A DNA stretch of 64,000 bases from Acidaminobacter sp. GTDB lineage: Bacteria; Bacillota; Clostridia; Peptostreptococcales; Acidaminobacteraceae. Shown here in pieces: positions 1 to 9,120 of this stretch. A program made the translations under genes and the position numbers. Below the pieces are notes generated by a model. The model had not been told where the DNA came from, did no database searches, and saw nothing but the letters and a program-made list of their open reading frames with translations. Within the stretch, counting starts at the first letter, position 1. Each line of letters starts with the position of its first letter. Where the stretch lies: contig NZ_JAOTSB010000008.1 in assembly GCF_030247605.1 (NCBI RefSeq), positions 35,534-99,533 of the forward strand, given 5' to 3'.

Positions 1-1476
1 ACCTCGGAGGCGGACAGACTGTCGGCAGAAATTATGAAGCTGACGCGAGATTCGCTGATGGTAGGGCTCAGATTCATGGATGTGGCCCTTTGTCAGCTGG
101 TCCCGATTCCCTTTGACCTGAAGGGGTTCACCTCGGATGGCACCCACTTCTTTTACAATACGCGGTATGTGCTGGAAACCTACATGAAGGACCGGGAAAC
201 TCTATCCAGAGACTATTTGCACGTCGTCTTTCACTGGGTGTTCAATCATCCTTTCGTGGGAAAAGGCATTGACCGGGAACGCTGGAATTTGGCGTGTGAT
301 ATCACCGTTGAAAACCTGATGCTGGAGCTGGGTGTGCACAAGACGCCGGATCCCCGACAGGCTGAAAAGCTCAGACACATTGAGGCGCTTAAAAACAGTC
401 TGGCAGTCTTAACGGCTGAGACCCTCTACAGACACCTGGCGGATTCCGATACAGGGGAACAAGAATTAGCCGAACTCAAGAAGCTCTTCTACCGTGATGA
501 GCATCAAACCTGGTACGTCGAAAATCCGGATGAGGGCGATCAAAAACCTGAAGATCAAAAAAATGAAGACCGGGATGAAAATCAGGACGACCAGGGTCGC
601 CGGCGAGAGCGGGACCAGGACAGCAGTGAGGAAGACACCAGGCCGGATGCCAGGGAAAATGACCACACGCAAAACACCAACAACACTGAAACTCGAAGAA
701 CGCAAATGCCCAGAACTTCAGAGGCGGACCGCGAAGAGGCCTTTGACACCTGGCAAAAAATAAGTGACCGCGTTAAAATGGACATAGAAAATTTTTCGAA
801 GGCCTGGGGTGAGCAGCCCAATAGTCTGACCCACAACCTGAACGCCCTCCGGCGTGAAACCTATGACTACAGCGCTTTTCTGAAGCGCTTTGCGGTCCTC
901 GGTGAGGAAATGCAGGTCAACGACGATGAATATGATTACATTTTCTATACCTATGGATTAAAGCTCTATGAAAAGATTCCTTTGATCGAGCCTCTGGAAT
1001 ATAAGGAAACCAAGCGGGTTCGGGAGTTCGTCGTTGCCATTGACACCTCCGGCTCCTGCTCGGGGACCGTGGTTCAGGCGTTCCTCAACAAAACCTACAA
1101 CCTATTGAAGCAGAGCGAAAACTTTTTCTCGAAGATCAATCTCCATATCCTGCAGTGCGACGACATGCTCCAAAAGGATACCAAGATCACGTCTCAGGCA
1201 GAGTTTGACACGTTTCTGAGTACCCTCGAGCTGCTGGGCGAAGGCGGCACGGATTTTCGACCAGTTTTTCGCTATGTGGATGAGCTGATTGAAGCCGGAG
1301 AGTTCGAGAACCTTAAAGGATTAATTTATTTTACCGATGGTTTTGGCACCTACCCCAAACACCCAACCTCATATGACACCGCTTTCGTCTTTTTAGGGGA
1401 TGAAATCACCAGCCAGATTGAGGTTCCGCCCTGGGCCATCAAACTGGTCCTGCCGCCGGAATCACTGGTAAACTAA
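1..1476 (+). CDS. VWA-like / DUF2201 putative metallopeptidase protein (5' partial)
   Basis: Cytoplasmic protein of the DUF2201 plus VWA-like type that usually pairs with a MoxR-type ATPase; no reaction is known. An N-terminal helical region holds a His-rich segment (HVVFHWVFNHPF). A very acidic, charged linker follows at about residues 165-240 (counting from the ATG at 34). The C-terminal VWA-like domain has the MIDAS motif DTSGS at about 337-341, a GGTDF motif near 404 and the strand LIYFTDG. The ATG at 34 has no ribosome site, and the frame stays open to base 1 with family-like sequence (SADRL-like helix), so the true start is probably left of the window. The stop lies 33 bases before the start of the ATPase gene, implying one operon. 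Family assignment is firm; function is not. Confidence 0.8.
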   Translation, partial: TSEADRLSAEIMKLTRDSLMVGLRFMDVALCQLVPIPFDLKGFTSDGTHFFYNTRYVLETYMKDRETLSRDYLHVVFHWVFNHPFVGKGIDRERWNLACDITVENLMLELGVHKTPDPRQAEKLRHIEALKNSLAVLTAETLYRHLADSDTGEQELAELKKLFYRDEHQTWYVENPDEGDQKPEDQKNEDRDENQDDQGRRRERDQDSSEEDTRPDARENDHTQNTNNTETRRTQMPRTSEADREEAFDTWQKISDRVKMDIENFSKAWGEQPNSLTHNLNALRRETYDYSAFLKRFAVLGEEMQVNDDEYDYIFYTYGLKLYEKIPLIEPLEYKETKRVREFVVAIDTSGSCSGTVVQAFLNKTYNLLKQSENFFSKINLHILQCDDMLQKDTKITSQAEFDTFLSTLELLGEGGTDFRPVFRYVDELIEAGEFENLKGLIYFTDGFGTYPKHPTSYDTAFVFLGDEITSQIEVPPWAIKLVLPPESLVN

Positions 1477-1509
1477 GACCGCAAAGTGACAGAACAAGGA
1501 GTGACGCCC

Positions 1510-3087
1510 ATGAATATCAAAGACGCCAAGACCCAGGTCAAGAACGCGGTCTTCGCCTATCTTTCCAAGGATGAATTCAACGACTACAAAATTCCGGTTG
1601 AGAAGCAGCGCCCCATTTTCCTATATGGTGTGCCGGGAATTGGAAAAACCGCTATCATGGAGCAGATCGCCGAGGAAATGAGCATTGGTCTCGTGGCCTA
1701 TTCCATGACGCATCATACCCGCCAAAGCGCCCTGGGGCTCCCGTTTATTGCCCGAAAGACCTATGGTGGCAAGGAATATGACGTTTCAGAATATACCATG
1801 AGCGAAATCATTGCCAGCATCTATGACACCATGGAGGCTTCCGGGGTTCACGAGGGGATCCTGTTCCTGGACGAGTTGAACTGCGTCTCTGAGACGTTGG
1901 CTCCGGCTATGCTTCAGTTCCTCCAGTTTAAAATTTTCGGACGCCATAAGGTGCCGGATGGCTGGATTATTGTCACCGCAGGCAACCCGCCGGAATATAA
2001 CAAATCCGTCCGTGAGTTTGACATTGTCACTATGGACCGCATCAAAAAAATTGACGTGGAACCCAACCTCAAGGTCTGGAAGGAATACGCCTATCAGCAG
2101 CAGGTCCACGGCGCGATCCTTTCCTATCTTGAACTGAAGAACCACCATTTCTATTCAGTGGAAACCACCATAGATGGCAAAGCCTTCGTTACCGCCAGGG
2201 GCTGGGAAGATCTGTCCAAAATGATTCAGCTCTATGAGGGTGCCGGCATTCTGGTGGATGAGCACTTGATCATCCAGTACCTCCAAAACAACAAAATCGC
2301 CAAGGACTTCTCGGTGTATTATGATCTCTACAATAAATATAAATCCGACTATCAGATTCGTGAAATCTTAGAGGGAAATGCCTCTGAGACACTTCTGGAG
2401 CGGGCGGCTGCGGCGCGGTTTGACGAGCGTCTGTCCCTTTTGGGGCTGCTTCTTGACGCTGTGACTGCTGAAATGCGGGATACAGTCGAAATGGACAGGG
2501 TGATCTCAGAGCTAGTAAAGCTTCTCAAAGACGTGAAGGCAAGGCTTATGGGAGGCAGTGCTTCATCCTTTATGTCAGAAAGAGGACCGGTCCAGTCTGC
2601 AGCGCCATCGGCAATTGATCTCCTGGAGGAAGCCATTCAAGGCCAGCAGCAGGCTATGTATAAGGAAAAGATGACCGGCGCAGTGTCTCAGGAGCGAAAG
2701 GCGATCCATCTCAGGATCATTCAGGCAATGGAGGCATATAAATCAAAATTGGTGCTGGCAGCTGCCGGCAGTTCCGCTGAAGCGTTTGAGATCCTGAAGT
2801 CCTTATTTGAACAGGATGTGGCTAAACTCAAATCCAGTATCACGGAAGTTCAAAAAAACCTCGACCACATGTTTGCGTTTGTAGACGAGGCTTATGGTTC
2901 CGGCAATGAAATTTTGATACTGGTGACAGAGCTCACCGCCAATTGTCATAGCGCTGGTTTTATTGGACAATTCGGCTGCGACGCTTATTTCAAGCACAAC
3001 AAGGCGCTTCTGTTCTATGAGCGCCAGCAGGAGATTGTTCAAAAAATTGAAGCCCTTGGATCAGCTATGCACTCGCTTGAGAAATGA
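1510..3087 (+). CDS. MoxR-type AAA+ ATPase
   Basis: AAA+ ATPase of the MoxR group, expected to remodel or activate a target together with the VWA protein encoded just upstream. Walker A is GVPGIGKT at residues 40-47 and Walker B is ILFLDELN at about 117-124. A sensor-like stretch with TAGNPPE follows. The C-terminal ~250 residues are helical and of no domain I recognise. The start is set at ATG 1510 because AAGGAG lies 8 bases upstream; an in-frame GTG at 1486 lacks such a site. The gene is followed by the LRR gene after 48 bases. MoxR-VWA pairs are known to act in metal-centre insertion and complex assembly; which applies here cannot be read from sequence. Confidence 0.85.
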   Translation: MNIKDAKTQVKNAVFAYLSKDEFNDYKIPVEKQRPIFLYGVPGIGKTAIMEQIAEEMSIGLVAYSMTHHTRQSALGLPFIARKTYGGKEYDVSEYTMSEIIASIYDTMEASGVHEGILFLDELNCVSETLAPAMLQFLQFKIFGRHKVPDGWIIVTAGNPPEYNKSVREFDIVTMDRIKKIDVEPNLKVWKEYAYQQQVHGAILSYLELKNHHFYSVETTIDGKAFVTARGWEDLSKMIQLYEGAGILVDEHLIIQYLQNNKIAKDFSVYYDLYNKYKSDYQIREILEGNASETLLERAAAARFDERLSLLGLLLDAVTAEMRDTVEMDRVISELVKLLKDVKARLMGGSASSFMSERGPVQSAAPSAIDLLEEAIQGQQQAMYKEKMTGAVSQERKAIHLRIIQAMEAYKSKLVLAAAGSSAEAFEILKSLFEQDVAKLKSSITEVQKNLDHMFAFVDEAYGSGNEILILVTELTANCHSAGFIGQFGCDAYFKHNKALLFYERQQEIVQKIEALGSAMHSLEK

Positions 3088-3135
3088 TCATAATGTGTTG
3101 CTGACTGAATAACCGCGCTTCAAAGGAGGTAACCT

Positions 3136-4731
3136 ATGGATACGGCGGGATTTCATGTAGATCAGGAGCAGGGCCTGCTGATCCGCTATAAGGGACACGA
3201 TCCGCATGTCGTAGTGCCTGAGGGCATCCGTGTGATTGGAGAGTATGCCTTCGCCAACAATAAAGATCTTTACAGCGTCGAGCTCCCCAAGAGTGTGACT
3301 GAGCTTGGCAGCTGGGTCTTTGACCGCTGTGAGCGGCTCGGAAGCGTATATTTGCCGGAAGGACTCGAAGCCATAGGCAATAATGCCTTTTATGCGTGCT
3401 ACAACCTCGCGTCCATTCATTTGCCGTCCAGTTTGAAGCGGCTCGGGGAGAACGCGTTTTGGGGCTGTATTCATCTTCAGAGCATTGCATTGCCTGAGGG
3501 ACTGGAGGAAATCAGCCATTGCGCATTCAAAATGTGCCTTAAGCTGAAACGCGTTGAGATTCCGGAAACCGTTAAAAGCATTGGCCGATGGTCGTTTTCA
3601 GACTGTGAAAGCCTCGACGGACTGGTGCTTCCAAAAGGCATCCGCCGGATTTCGGATCACGTCCTGAGTGGCTGCAAGTCACTTACCCGGCTGGAGCTGC
3701 CAGAGGGAATTACACAAATTGGCGAATGGTCATTTTCCGGCTGTGTGTCCCTTGGTGCTCTAATACTTCCAAAAAGTCTTGAGGAAATAGGCGAATGGGC
3801 CTTCAAGGGCTGTACAGGTCTTCAGTCAATGGATATTCCTGCTGGGGTCAAACGTATTGGCGCAAATGCATTTCATTCATGTACCGCCTTAAAGCGTATT
3901 GAGGTATCGAAGGACAACGTCTTTTACACGTCTGTGGACGGCGTTTTGATGAACCGGTCTGAGAGTCTCTTGATCAGGTATCCTGTGGCGTCTGAAGCGG
4001 TTGAATATCACATACCTTTTGGTGTGAGACAAATTTCGGACCGGGCTTTTGGAGACTGCGTCACCCTTGAAAAGGTGGAGGTCCCTGAAAGCGTCGATCA
4101 CATTGGCGATTTCGCTTTTGAAAACTGCAGGCATCTCAAAGTGGTGAGTTTTCGAAATCATTTGGCGCAGGTGAAAGACGACACCTTCAAAAAGTGTCCG
4201 GAGCTCAGACTGCACCTTGGTCTTCAGGCTTTTAACGGAGAGGATTTGCACAAGGTGATTCAAAGCCACGACGTGGAGCCTGAGCGCATCCTGTTTCCTT
4301 TTGTTTCAGTATGGAGCAAAGTACCGCTTTCCAGAATCCCTGAGCTCAAGGCATGTGTTGAATCTGATGAGGCAGAAATCCGCATTCGGTACGGCACGTA
4401 TCAAAGGCTCTTTGAAGTAGTCGACACCATGGACGAAAAAGTGGAGCTTGCACTTAAACGCATGGTACATTCTGTGGCGCTGACTGCTGAAAACTATGAA
4501 ATCTATCATCTCTATCTTCGAAATAACCTGAAAAAATGTGTCTGGCATTTCATGAAACGGCATGATGCGCAAGCAATGCTTCAACTGATTGAGCATGGCG
4601 TGATCCACACAGACAATGTCGATCAGATAATAGAGATGGCAAATACCGGAAAGCATGCGGAAATTGTGGCAATGCTGCTTCAGTACAAATATGAGCATTC
4701 AAGTTTTGCCGAGGACAAGTACACTCTATAG
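3136..4731 (+). CDS. BspA-type leucine-rich repeat protein, cytoplasmic
   Basis: About a dozen 23-residue LRR_5 (BspA-like) repeats fill residues ~20-350; each has the pattern LPxGLxxIGxxAFxxCxxL. No signal peptide or membrane segment is seen, unlike secreted BspA proteins, so it is probably cytoplasmic and may be a recognition scaffold. The C-terminal ~150 residues are helical and end in ankyrin-like text (AMLQLIEHGVIHTDNVDQ). An excellent ribosome site, AAAGGAGGT, precedes ATG 3136. Its position 48 bases after the MoxR gene, on the same strand, suggests it belongs to the MoxR/VWA operon. Ligand unknown. Confidence 0.8.
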   Translation: MDTAGFHVDQEQGLLIRYKGHDPHVVVPEGIRVIGEYAFANNKDLYSVELPKSVTELGSWVFDRCERLGSVYLPEGLEAIGNNAFYACYNLASIHLPSSLKRLGENAFWGCIHLQSIALPEGLEEISHCAFKMCLKLKRVEIPETVKSIGRWSFSDCESLDGLVLPKGIRRISDHVLSGCKSLTRLELPEGITQIGEWSFSGCVSLGALILPKSLEEIGEWAFKGCTGLQSMDIPAGVKRIGANAFHSCTALKRIEVSKDNVFYTSVDGVLMNRSESLLIRYPVASEAVEYHIPFGVRQISDRAFGDCVTLEKVEVPESVDHIGDFAFENCRHLKVVSFRNHLAQVKDDTFKKCPELRLHLGLQAFNGEDLHKVIQSHDVEPERILFPFVSVWSKVPLSRIPELKACVESDEAEIRIRYGTYQRLFEVVDTMDEKVELALKRMVHSVALTAENYEIYHLYLRNNLKKCVWHFMKRHDAQAMLQLIEHGVIHTDNVDQIIEMANTGKHAEIVAMLLQYKYEHSSFAEDKYTL

Positions 4732-4812
4732 ACTCAAGTGTGGAGAAAGTGGATTAAATTGTTTGCAATCTTATTTTATGAAATACAAGTTGGTTTGAGG
4801 GGGGCGTGCAAA

Positions 4813-5280
4813 ATGAAGGTCGATATTGACGCACTGGCCAGCGAACTCGAGATGAGCTTTGATGAACTAAACATGTATTTGGATCTGGAAACCGGCGAGC
4901 TAACCATGGTGAGTGATGAAGAAATGCGGCTCGCCATTAATTCAGAAGAGGGGGAAGATTACGCCTCTTATTCTGAGTGGGAAAAAGAAGCTATTGAAGC
5001 AGCTTTAAAGATCTGGTTGAATAGTGATCGGTATAAACTGCTTCCAAAGATGTCCTCCCATGAAGCTTATGAGATCATGTCTGATTTTTGTAATACTGTC
5101 AAATCTGCGTCCATCAGAGAAAAGCTTTATGAGGCACTCGAAGGAAAAGGGCCTTTTAGAAGGTTTAAGGATACGGTATTACATTTTAACATTGAACAGG
5201 ACTGGTATGCTTTCAGGAGTGAGAGAGTAAAGGCGTTCGCAATAAAATGGTGTGATGAGAATGGGGTGCCTTACGAATAA
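4813..5280 (+). CDS. UPF0158 family protein
   Basis: 155-residue protein of uncharacterised family UPF0158. The diagnostic C-terminal pattern is clear: GKGPFRRFKDTVLHF, then WYAFRSER and IKWCDENGV; the N-terminal half has the family's LDLETGEL/VSDEE motif. Start chosen at ATG 4813 because GAGGGGGGCG lies just upstream; the frame is open 25 codons further left without a ribosome site. It follows the LRR gene by 81 bases and ends before a strong terminator, so it may be the last gene of the MoxR/VWA/LRR unit. No biochemical role is known for the family. Confidence 0.75.
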   Translation: MKVDIDALASELEMSFDELNMYLDLETGELTMVSDEEMRLAINSEEGEDYASYSEWEKEAIEAALKIWLNSDRYKLLPKMSSHEAYEIMSDFCNTVKSASIREKLYEALEGKGPFRRFKDTVLHFNIEQDWYAFRSERVKAFAIKWCDENGVPYE

Positions 5281-5335
5281 GCAAAGTGATGCTTTGCCTT
5301 GGGGTGTGAAGTGAATAAGTCAAGAACTGAGACGA

Positions 5336-5379
5336 GCCTGCGGACTGTGGTGAGATCACAATCGGCAGGCTTGTTTTTT
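5336..5379 (+). terminator. Rho-independent terminator after UPF0158 gene
   Basis: Hairpin with outer arms GCCTGC/GCAGGC and an inner TGTG/CACA pairing, followed by TTGTTTTTT. It closes the transcription unit of the first four genes. Confidence 0.8.
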
Positions 5380-5505
5380 ATACAAAATTGTTTATGAATA
5401 TTGCTTTTTCCTCTTGAAATGATTTCGGGTTTCGTGTATCATTATGCATATCAAATGTATAACTTGTGTTTTCTGAAAATAAAATCTATTCCCGGGAGGT
5501 GCCTT

Positions 5506-6027
5506 ATGGCTGTGAAAACTGTTATGGTAAGACTAGCGACAAAAGAAGATGTGCCTGCGATTCGTCAAATCATGCAGGAAGCATTTTCCTTCTATGCCAT
5601 GAAGGTTGGAATCTCGACCCCGGGAGCGGTTCAAGCCCTTGAAGAAACCTGTGCCGACATCGAAAAGCAACTGGACGAGAAAATTGTCTATGTCGCTGAA
5701 TGTGACGGTGTGGTAGCAGGCAGCGTCAGACTTGAAGTGATGTCGGACGGCACTGTTTATTTTAGCCGCTTTGGCGTTCTGGATGCCTATAAAGGTCAAA
5801 ATATTGGCGATCAGCTCATGGAAGCTGTAGACGATTTTATGCATCACCATGGTTATGAGTGTTTGAGCCTGCATACGGCGGCAAGTTTATTGTCGTTAAT
5901 CAGATTTTACTATGCCAAGGGTTTTGTGATCGTTTCCTCAGACGCGCCGCGCGGGTACACACGTGCTATGCTGTGCAAGTATTATGAAGGTGTTCAGGTG
6001 AAATACGCAGTTGGCGGCAGCTGGTAG
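5506..6027 (+). CDS. GNAT family N-acetyltransferase
   Basis: 173-residue GNAT-fold protein likely to transfer an acetyl group from acetyl-CoA to an unknown amine. The N-terminal strand-helix begins MVRLATKEDVPAIRQIMQEA. The acetyl-CoA site is the segment FGVLDAYKGQNIGDQLM, which carries the Q-x-x-G-x-G/A type loop (GQNIGDQ). Start set at ATG 5506, eight bases after GGGAGG. Monocistronic between two terminators. Substrate not inferable. Confidence 0.8.
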   Translation: MAVKTVMVRLATKEDVPAIRQIMQEAFSFYAMKVGISTPGAVQALEETCADIEKQLDEKIVYVAECDGVVAGSVRLEVMSDGTVYFSRFGVLDAYKGQNIGDQLMEAVDDFMHHHGYECLSLHTAASLLSLIRFYYAKGFVIVSSDAPRGYTRAMLCKYYEGVQVKYAVGGSW

Positions 6028-6050
6028 AGTTTATAGAACTTAAATTTAAA

Positions 6051-6090
6051 GGAAGTTGGAGCATCATTTGATGTCGCCAACTTCCTTTTT
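6051..6090. terminator. Bidirectional terminator between convergent genes
   Basis: Perfect 9-bp stem GGAAGTTGG/CCAACTTCC with T tract on the plus side and an A tract at its left, able to serve the acetyltransferase gene (+) and the RraA-like gene (-). Confidence 0.8.
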
Positions 6091-6098
6091 GGTTGCTG

Positions 6099-6677
6099 TT
6101 ATTTTGGGGAGGAGATGATCTCCTTCTTAAGGTCGTGATCTGCTTGCCATTTGCGTTCAGCGGCGGCATAGACAGTCTGAAAATGCTCAGTGGGGATGAC
6201 TACTACGCCGTTTTCGTCCCCCACCACAATATCTCCGGGAAGCACGTTGAGGCCGCCGCAGCTGACGGGAATCTGTGTTTCACCCAGTTCGCTGTCGAAA
6301 TAGGAGGCGGGGGAAATGTATCTGTAGAAGACGGGCAGGCCCATTTCGGAGATGCGGTTGACATCTCGGATTGGTCCGTCTACAACGACGCCGCTGACGC
6401 CTCGCGACAGGGCCATGGTTGTACGAACGTCGCCCCAGACGGCGCGGCGCTTGCTGTTGCTTGTGGATATGACAATGACGCTGCCTTCCGGCGCGTTCAG
6501 GACTTCATCCATGGTGGTTTTTCCGTTTTCAAAGGGAAGGTGGATCGTGAATGCAGGTCCGGCCATTTTCATATTGAAGTGAATCGGGCGGATTTCCACG
6601 TCCATGACGTTTTCACCGCGCATAGCATCGGCCAGTTCGGCGGTGGAAAACTTGCTGAGTAAGTCAGATGTTGTCAT
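6099..6677 (-). CDS. RraA-like family protein (aldolase/RNase E-inhibitor fold)
   Basis: 192-residue RraA-like protein. The family includes 4-hydroxy-4-methyl-2-oxoglutarate/4-carboxy-4-hydroxy-2-oxoadipate aldolases and the RNase E inhibitor RraA. Visible family motifs are WGDVRTTMALSRGVSGVVVD, the following DGPIRDV segment (Arg-Asp pair used for divalent metal and oxoacid binding), and PGDIVVGDENGVVVIP near the C-terminus. The metal-site Arg-Asp pair suggests a catalytic, aldolase-like protein rather than a pure regulator. No neighbouring pathway gene tells the substrate. A GAGG ribosome site precedes the ATG. Confidence 0.75.
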   Translation of the reverse strand: MTTSDLLSKFSTAELADAMRGENVMDVEIRPIHFNMKMAGPAFTIHLPFENGKTTMDEVLNAPEGSVIVISTSNSKRRAVWGDVRTTMALSRGVSGVVVDGPIRDVNRISEMGLPVFYRYISPASYFDSELGETQIPVSCGGLNVLPGDIVVGDENGVVVIPTEHFQTVYAAAERKWQADHDLKKEIISSPK

Positions 6678-6785
6678 TTCTATAACCTCAAATCTTTTGA
6701 ATTAGTGTTGTTGGAATAGGTTGAAGGGCTTATTTAAGATTGTATAAAATATAATGTTTTTTTGAGGTTATGTCAATACACTCAT

Positions 6786-6823
6786 AAAAAAACGGCCCTG
6801 CTGGAATGAGTCCCGCAGGGCCG
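6786..6823 (-). terminator. Terminator of the beta-helix repeat protein gene
   Basis: 9-bp stem CGGCCCTGC/GCAGGGCCG followed on the minus strand by TTTTTTT, 22 bases past the stop codon at 6846. Confidence 0.85.
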
Positions 6824-6845
6824 ATCTTTTAACTCGATCAATTAA

Positions 6846-8759
6846 TTACTGACCAACTGTTGATGTCGAGCCTGTAACAGCACTCTTCTCATCCATTGTA
6901 AAGCCAACTGCAGCTTCTGCGTTCATGAAGACAAGGTTTCCAACAATCTTGGAATTTGTCATCTTGAAGTTAGGGGTGCTGACATAAACGTTGCCGTCAA
7001 CCGTTGTGTTGACCAATTGGAAGTTCGTGCCTTCAACGTAGACGTTACCGTCAAAGATGCCGCCCTGAATGCGGGCATTCGGGCTCTTCACCGTAATGCG
7101 CTGAGCCATCAGTGTGAAGTTTCTGGTGATTTTATGATCCGCGTCCTGGCTATAGAGCGCAAGCTTTCTAGCGACTGCAGGAGGTGTCTTGGTGTTTTCG
7201 AATTCGCCGTCCATGACCAGCGCTTTATTGACTGCGAGGTCTCTGGAGATGGAAAGAATCCAAGTGCCTTCTGTGCCGATCCCTTTTTCAAGGTCAGCGA
7301 CGTTGTCGACGAGGGAAGCGTTTGTAACTGCGTCAACCTGGATCAGAACCTTTTCACCGTTGACTTTGCTGACTGCGTCCGTTTTGAACGTGTCTTTAGC
7401 TTCTTGTGTCATGAAGTAGATGTTGCCGTTGACAGTTTGCTTCACGAGGTTGAAACCTTTAGCGTTGACATAGACGTCACCGTTGAAGATACCGCCCTGG
7501 AAGACTGTATTCGGGCTGTTGACCCAAACTTTAGGCGCTGTCAGGGTGAAGACGCGTGTAATGTTGCGCTTGTCATCCTGGCTGTAGAAAGCGAGCTTTC
7601 TGCGGATAATGTCATTGCCTTCAGCGTCTTTCTTGCCATCTGTGAAAGTGCCGTTGATGACAACTTCTTTATCTGTCTTGATGTCGCGAAGCGCTGCGAC
7701 GATCCATTTGCCGTCAGATTTGAGGCCTGCGGTCATAGCGTCAGCGTTGTCGACGAGGGATGCTGTAGTAACAACGTCAGGCTGAACGAGGATCATTTCG
7801 CCGGAAACTGTGGACTTGGCGTCAATGATAGCGCCGTCTTTAGCAGCTTGAGTTGTAAAGTGGACGCTGCCTTCGATTTTAGCGTTGGTCATTTTGAAGC
7901 CGGCTTCGGAAACGTAAACGTTGCCTGTAACCTTAGTGTTGCGGATTTCAAACTTCGCAGCATTCACATAGAGATCGCCTACAAAGGCACCGTTCTGAAG
8001 ACGGCCGCTTGGACTCTGGATTGTGAGCTTTGGTGCTTTTAATGTAAAGTTGTCAATAACGTTGTGATCCGCGTCTTGAGTATAAAGCGCGATTTTTCTC
8101 GCTTCTTTGCCGTCGTCATTGACGAAATTGCCGTCGAGGACAAGCGGTGTAGTAAACGTCAGATCTTTGAGCGTAGCGGCGAGCCAGAAACCGTCTTTGC
8201 CGATTGCTTTTTCAAAGTCTGCGTTGTTGTCTACAATAGAAGCGGTTGCGACAGTGTCGACTGCCGGTCCTACAGTCTTCTCTTCAGAAGTCGCTGTTCC
8301 GGAGGTGACAGGCGCAAGCTTAGCAAGAGTTTTTGGTCCAACGATGCCATCTGCAGCAAGACCATTTGCGCCTTGGAAAGTTCTGACTGCTGCTGCTGTC
8401 AGTTTTCCAAAGAAGCCGTCTACTGAAAGATTATAGCTGAACTTGTTGAGCAGGGTCTGAAGGAGCTTGACATCTTCGCCGAACGAGCCTTCAACGAGGA
8501 GTCTCAGGATGCTCGTGCCATTAGCAGGCGCGGAAGCAACAGGTGCTGAAGTGGATGGCGCCGGTGCAGCTGGTTTTGGAGCAGGTGCCGGAGTTGGCTT
8601 TGGAGCAGGTGCTGGAGCCGGTGGCGGAGCAGGTGTCCAGTTCGATGCGCCTGTGTTGCCGTCAGTGGCATAAGAGCCGGTAGACGTTACAGCAGGAAGC
8701 ATTGAGAAGGAAACTGCCGCAGCCATGGTGAGTGCGATGAGTTTTTTGTGTTTAATCAT
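6846..8759 (-). CDS. Secreted peptidoglycan-binding protein with three beta-helix-like repeats
   Basis: 637-residue exported protein. Residues 1-30 form a signal peptide (KKLIALTMAAAVSFSM, cleavage near SYA). A Pro/Ala linker (~42-80) and a PG_binding_1 domain (~86-148, with LSVDGFFGKLTAAAVRTFQ) follow. The rest is three tandem ~150-residue units starting near 169, 327 and 475. Each begins with ASxVDN, contains ARKLALYSQDADH and then short rungs such as GGIFDGNVYV and TTVDGNVYV, as in right-handed parallel beta-helices. The middle unit lacks one rung. Start chosen at the codon at 8759, with AAGGGGGA four bases upstream; a longer frame adds 28 non-signal residues. Probably attached to the wall by the PG-binding domain; role of the repeats is unknown. 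Confidence 0.8.
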   Translation of the reverse strand: MIKHKKLIALTMAAAVSFSMLPAVTSTGSYATDGNTGASNWTPAPPPAPAPAPKPTPAPAPKPAAPAPSTSAPVASAPANGTSILRLLVEGSFGEDVKLLQTLLNKFSYNLSVDGFFGKLTAAAVRTFQGANGLAADGIVGPKTLAKLAPVTSGTATSEEKTVGPAVDTVATASIVDNNADFEKAIGKDGFWLAATLKDLTFTTPLVLDGNFVNDDGKEARKIALYTQDADHNVIDNFTLKAPKLTIQSPSGRLQNGAFVGDLYVNAAKFEIRNTKVTGNVYVSEAGFKMTNAKIEGSVHFTTQAAKDGAIIDAKSTVSGEMILVQPDVVTTASLVDNADAMTAGLKSDGKWIVAALRDIKTDKEVVINGTFTDGKKDAEGNDIIRRKLAFYSQDDKRNITRVFTLTAPKVWVNSPNTVFQGGIFNGDVYVNAKGFNLVKQTVNGNIYFMTQEAKDTFKTDAVSKVNGEKVLIQVDAVTNASLVDNVADLEKGIGTEGTWILSISRDLAVNKALVMDGEFENTKTPPAVARKLALYSQDADHKITRNFTLMAQRITVKSPNARIQGGIFDGNVYVEGTNFQLVNTTVDGNVYVSTPNFKMTNSKIVGNLVFMNAEAAVGFTMDEKSAVTGSTSTVGQ

Positions 8760-9120
8760 ACTGTCCCCCTTGATTTTTTTGTGAAAAGCCACGCAATTCT
8801 TATGACATTTGCTAGTCCTATAGCGGCCATAGTGGTGCGACATTGCGTTTTATTTTTCACATACTTACATTATATCAGATGATGTAATTTCGTATATGGA
8901 TTCGTTATCATTTTTCTGTAAACAATATTTACAAAATAATATTAGACATTAATGTAAAAAATTAACACTCTCTGTGGCAGGGAATGGAAACGTCTGATAA
9001 TTTGAAATAATCTTTTCTTACCATAAAGAAATTGATTAAATAACCGGTTTTTTGCTTTTGAGAAGGGGTTTAGTATTTGCCTTGAAATATTAAAGTATAC
9101 ATTTTGTATACGGTATTGGA
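8760..9120. other. AT-rich intergenic region, divergent promoters expected
   Basis: No convincing gene. The minus-strand frame at 8942-9172 has no family-like sequence or ribosome site. The region includes the palindrome GTATACATTTTGTATAC (about 9096-9112), which resembles a GntR-type operator. Confidence 0.5.

Noticed and set aside
34..1476. ATG at 34 as true start of the first gene
   Set aside because: No ribosome site, and the open frame continues to base 1 with plausible family sequence.
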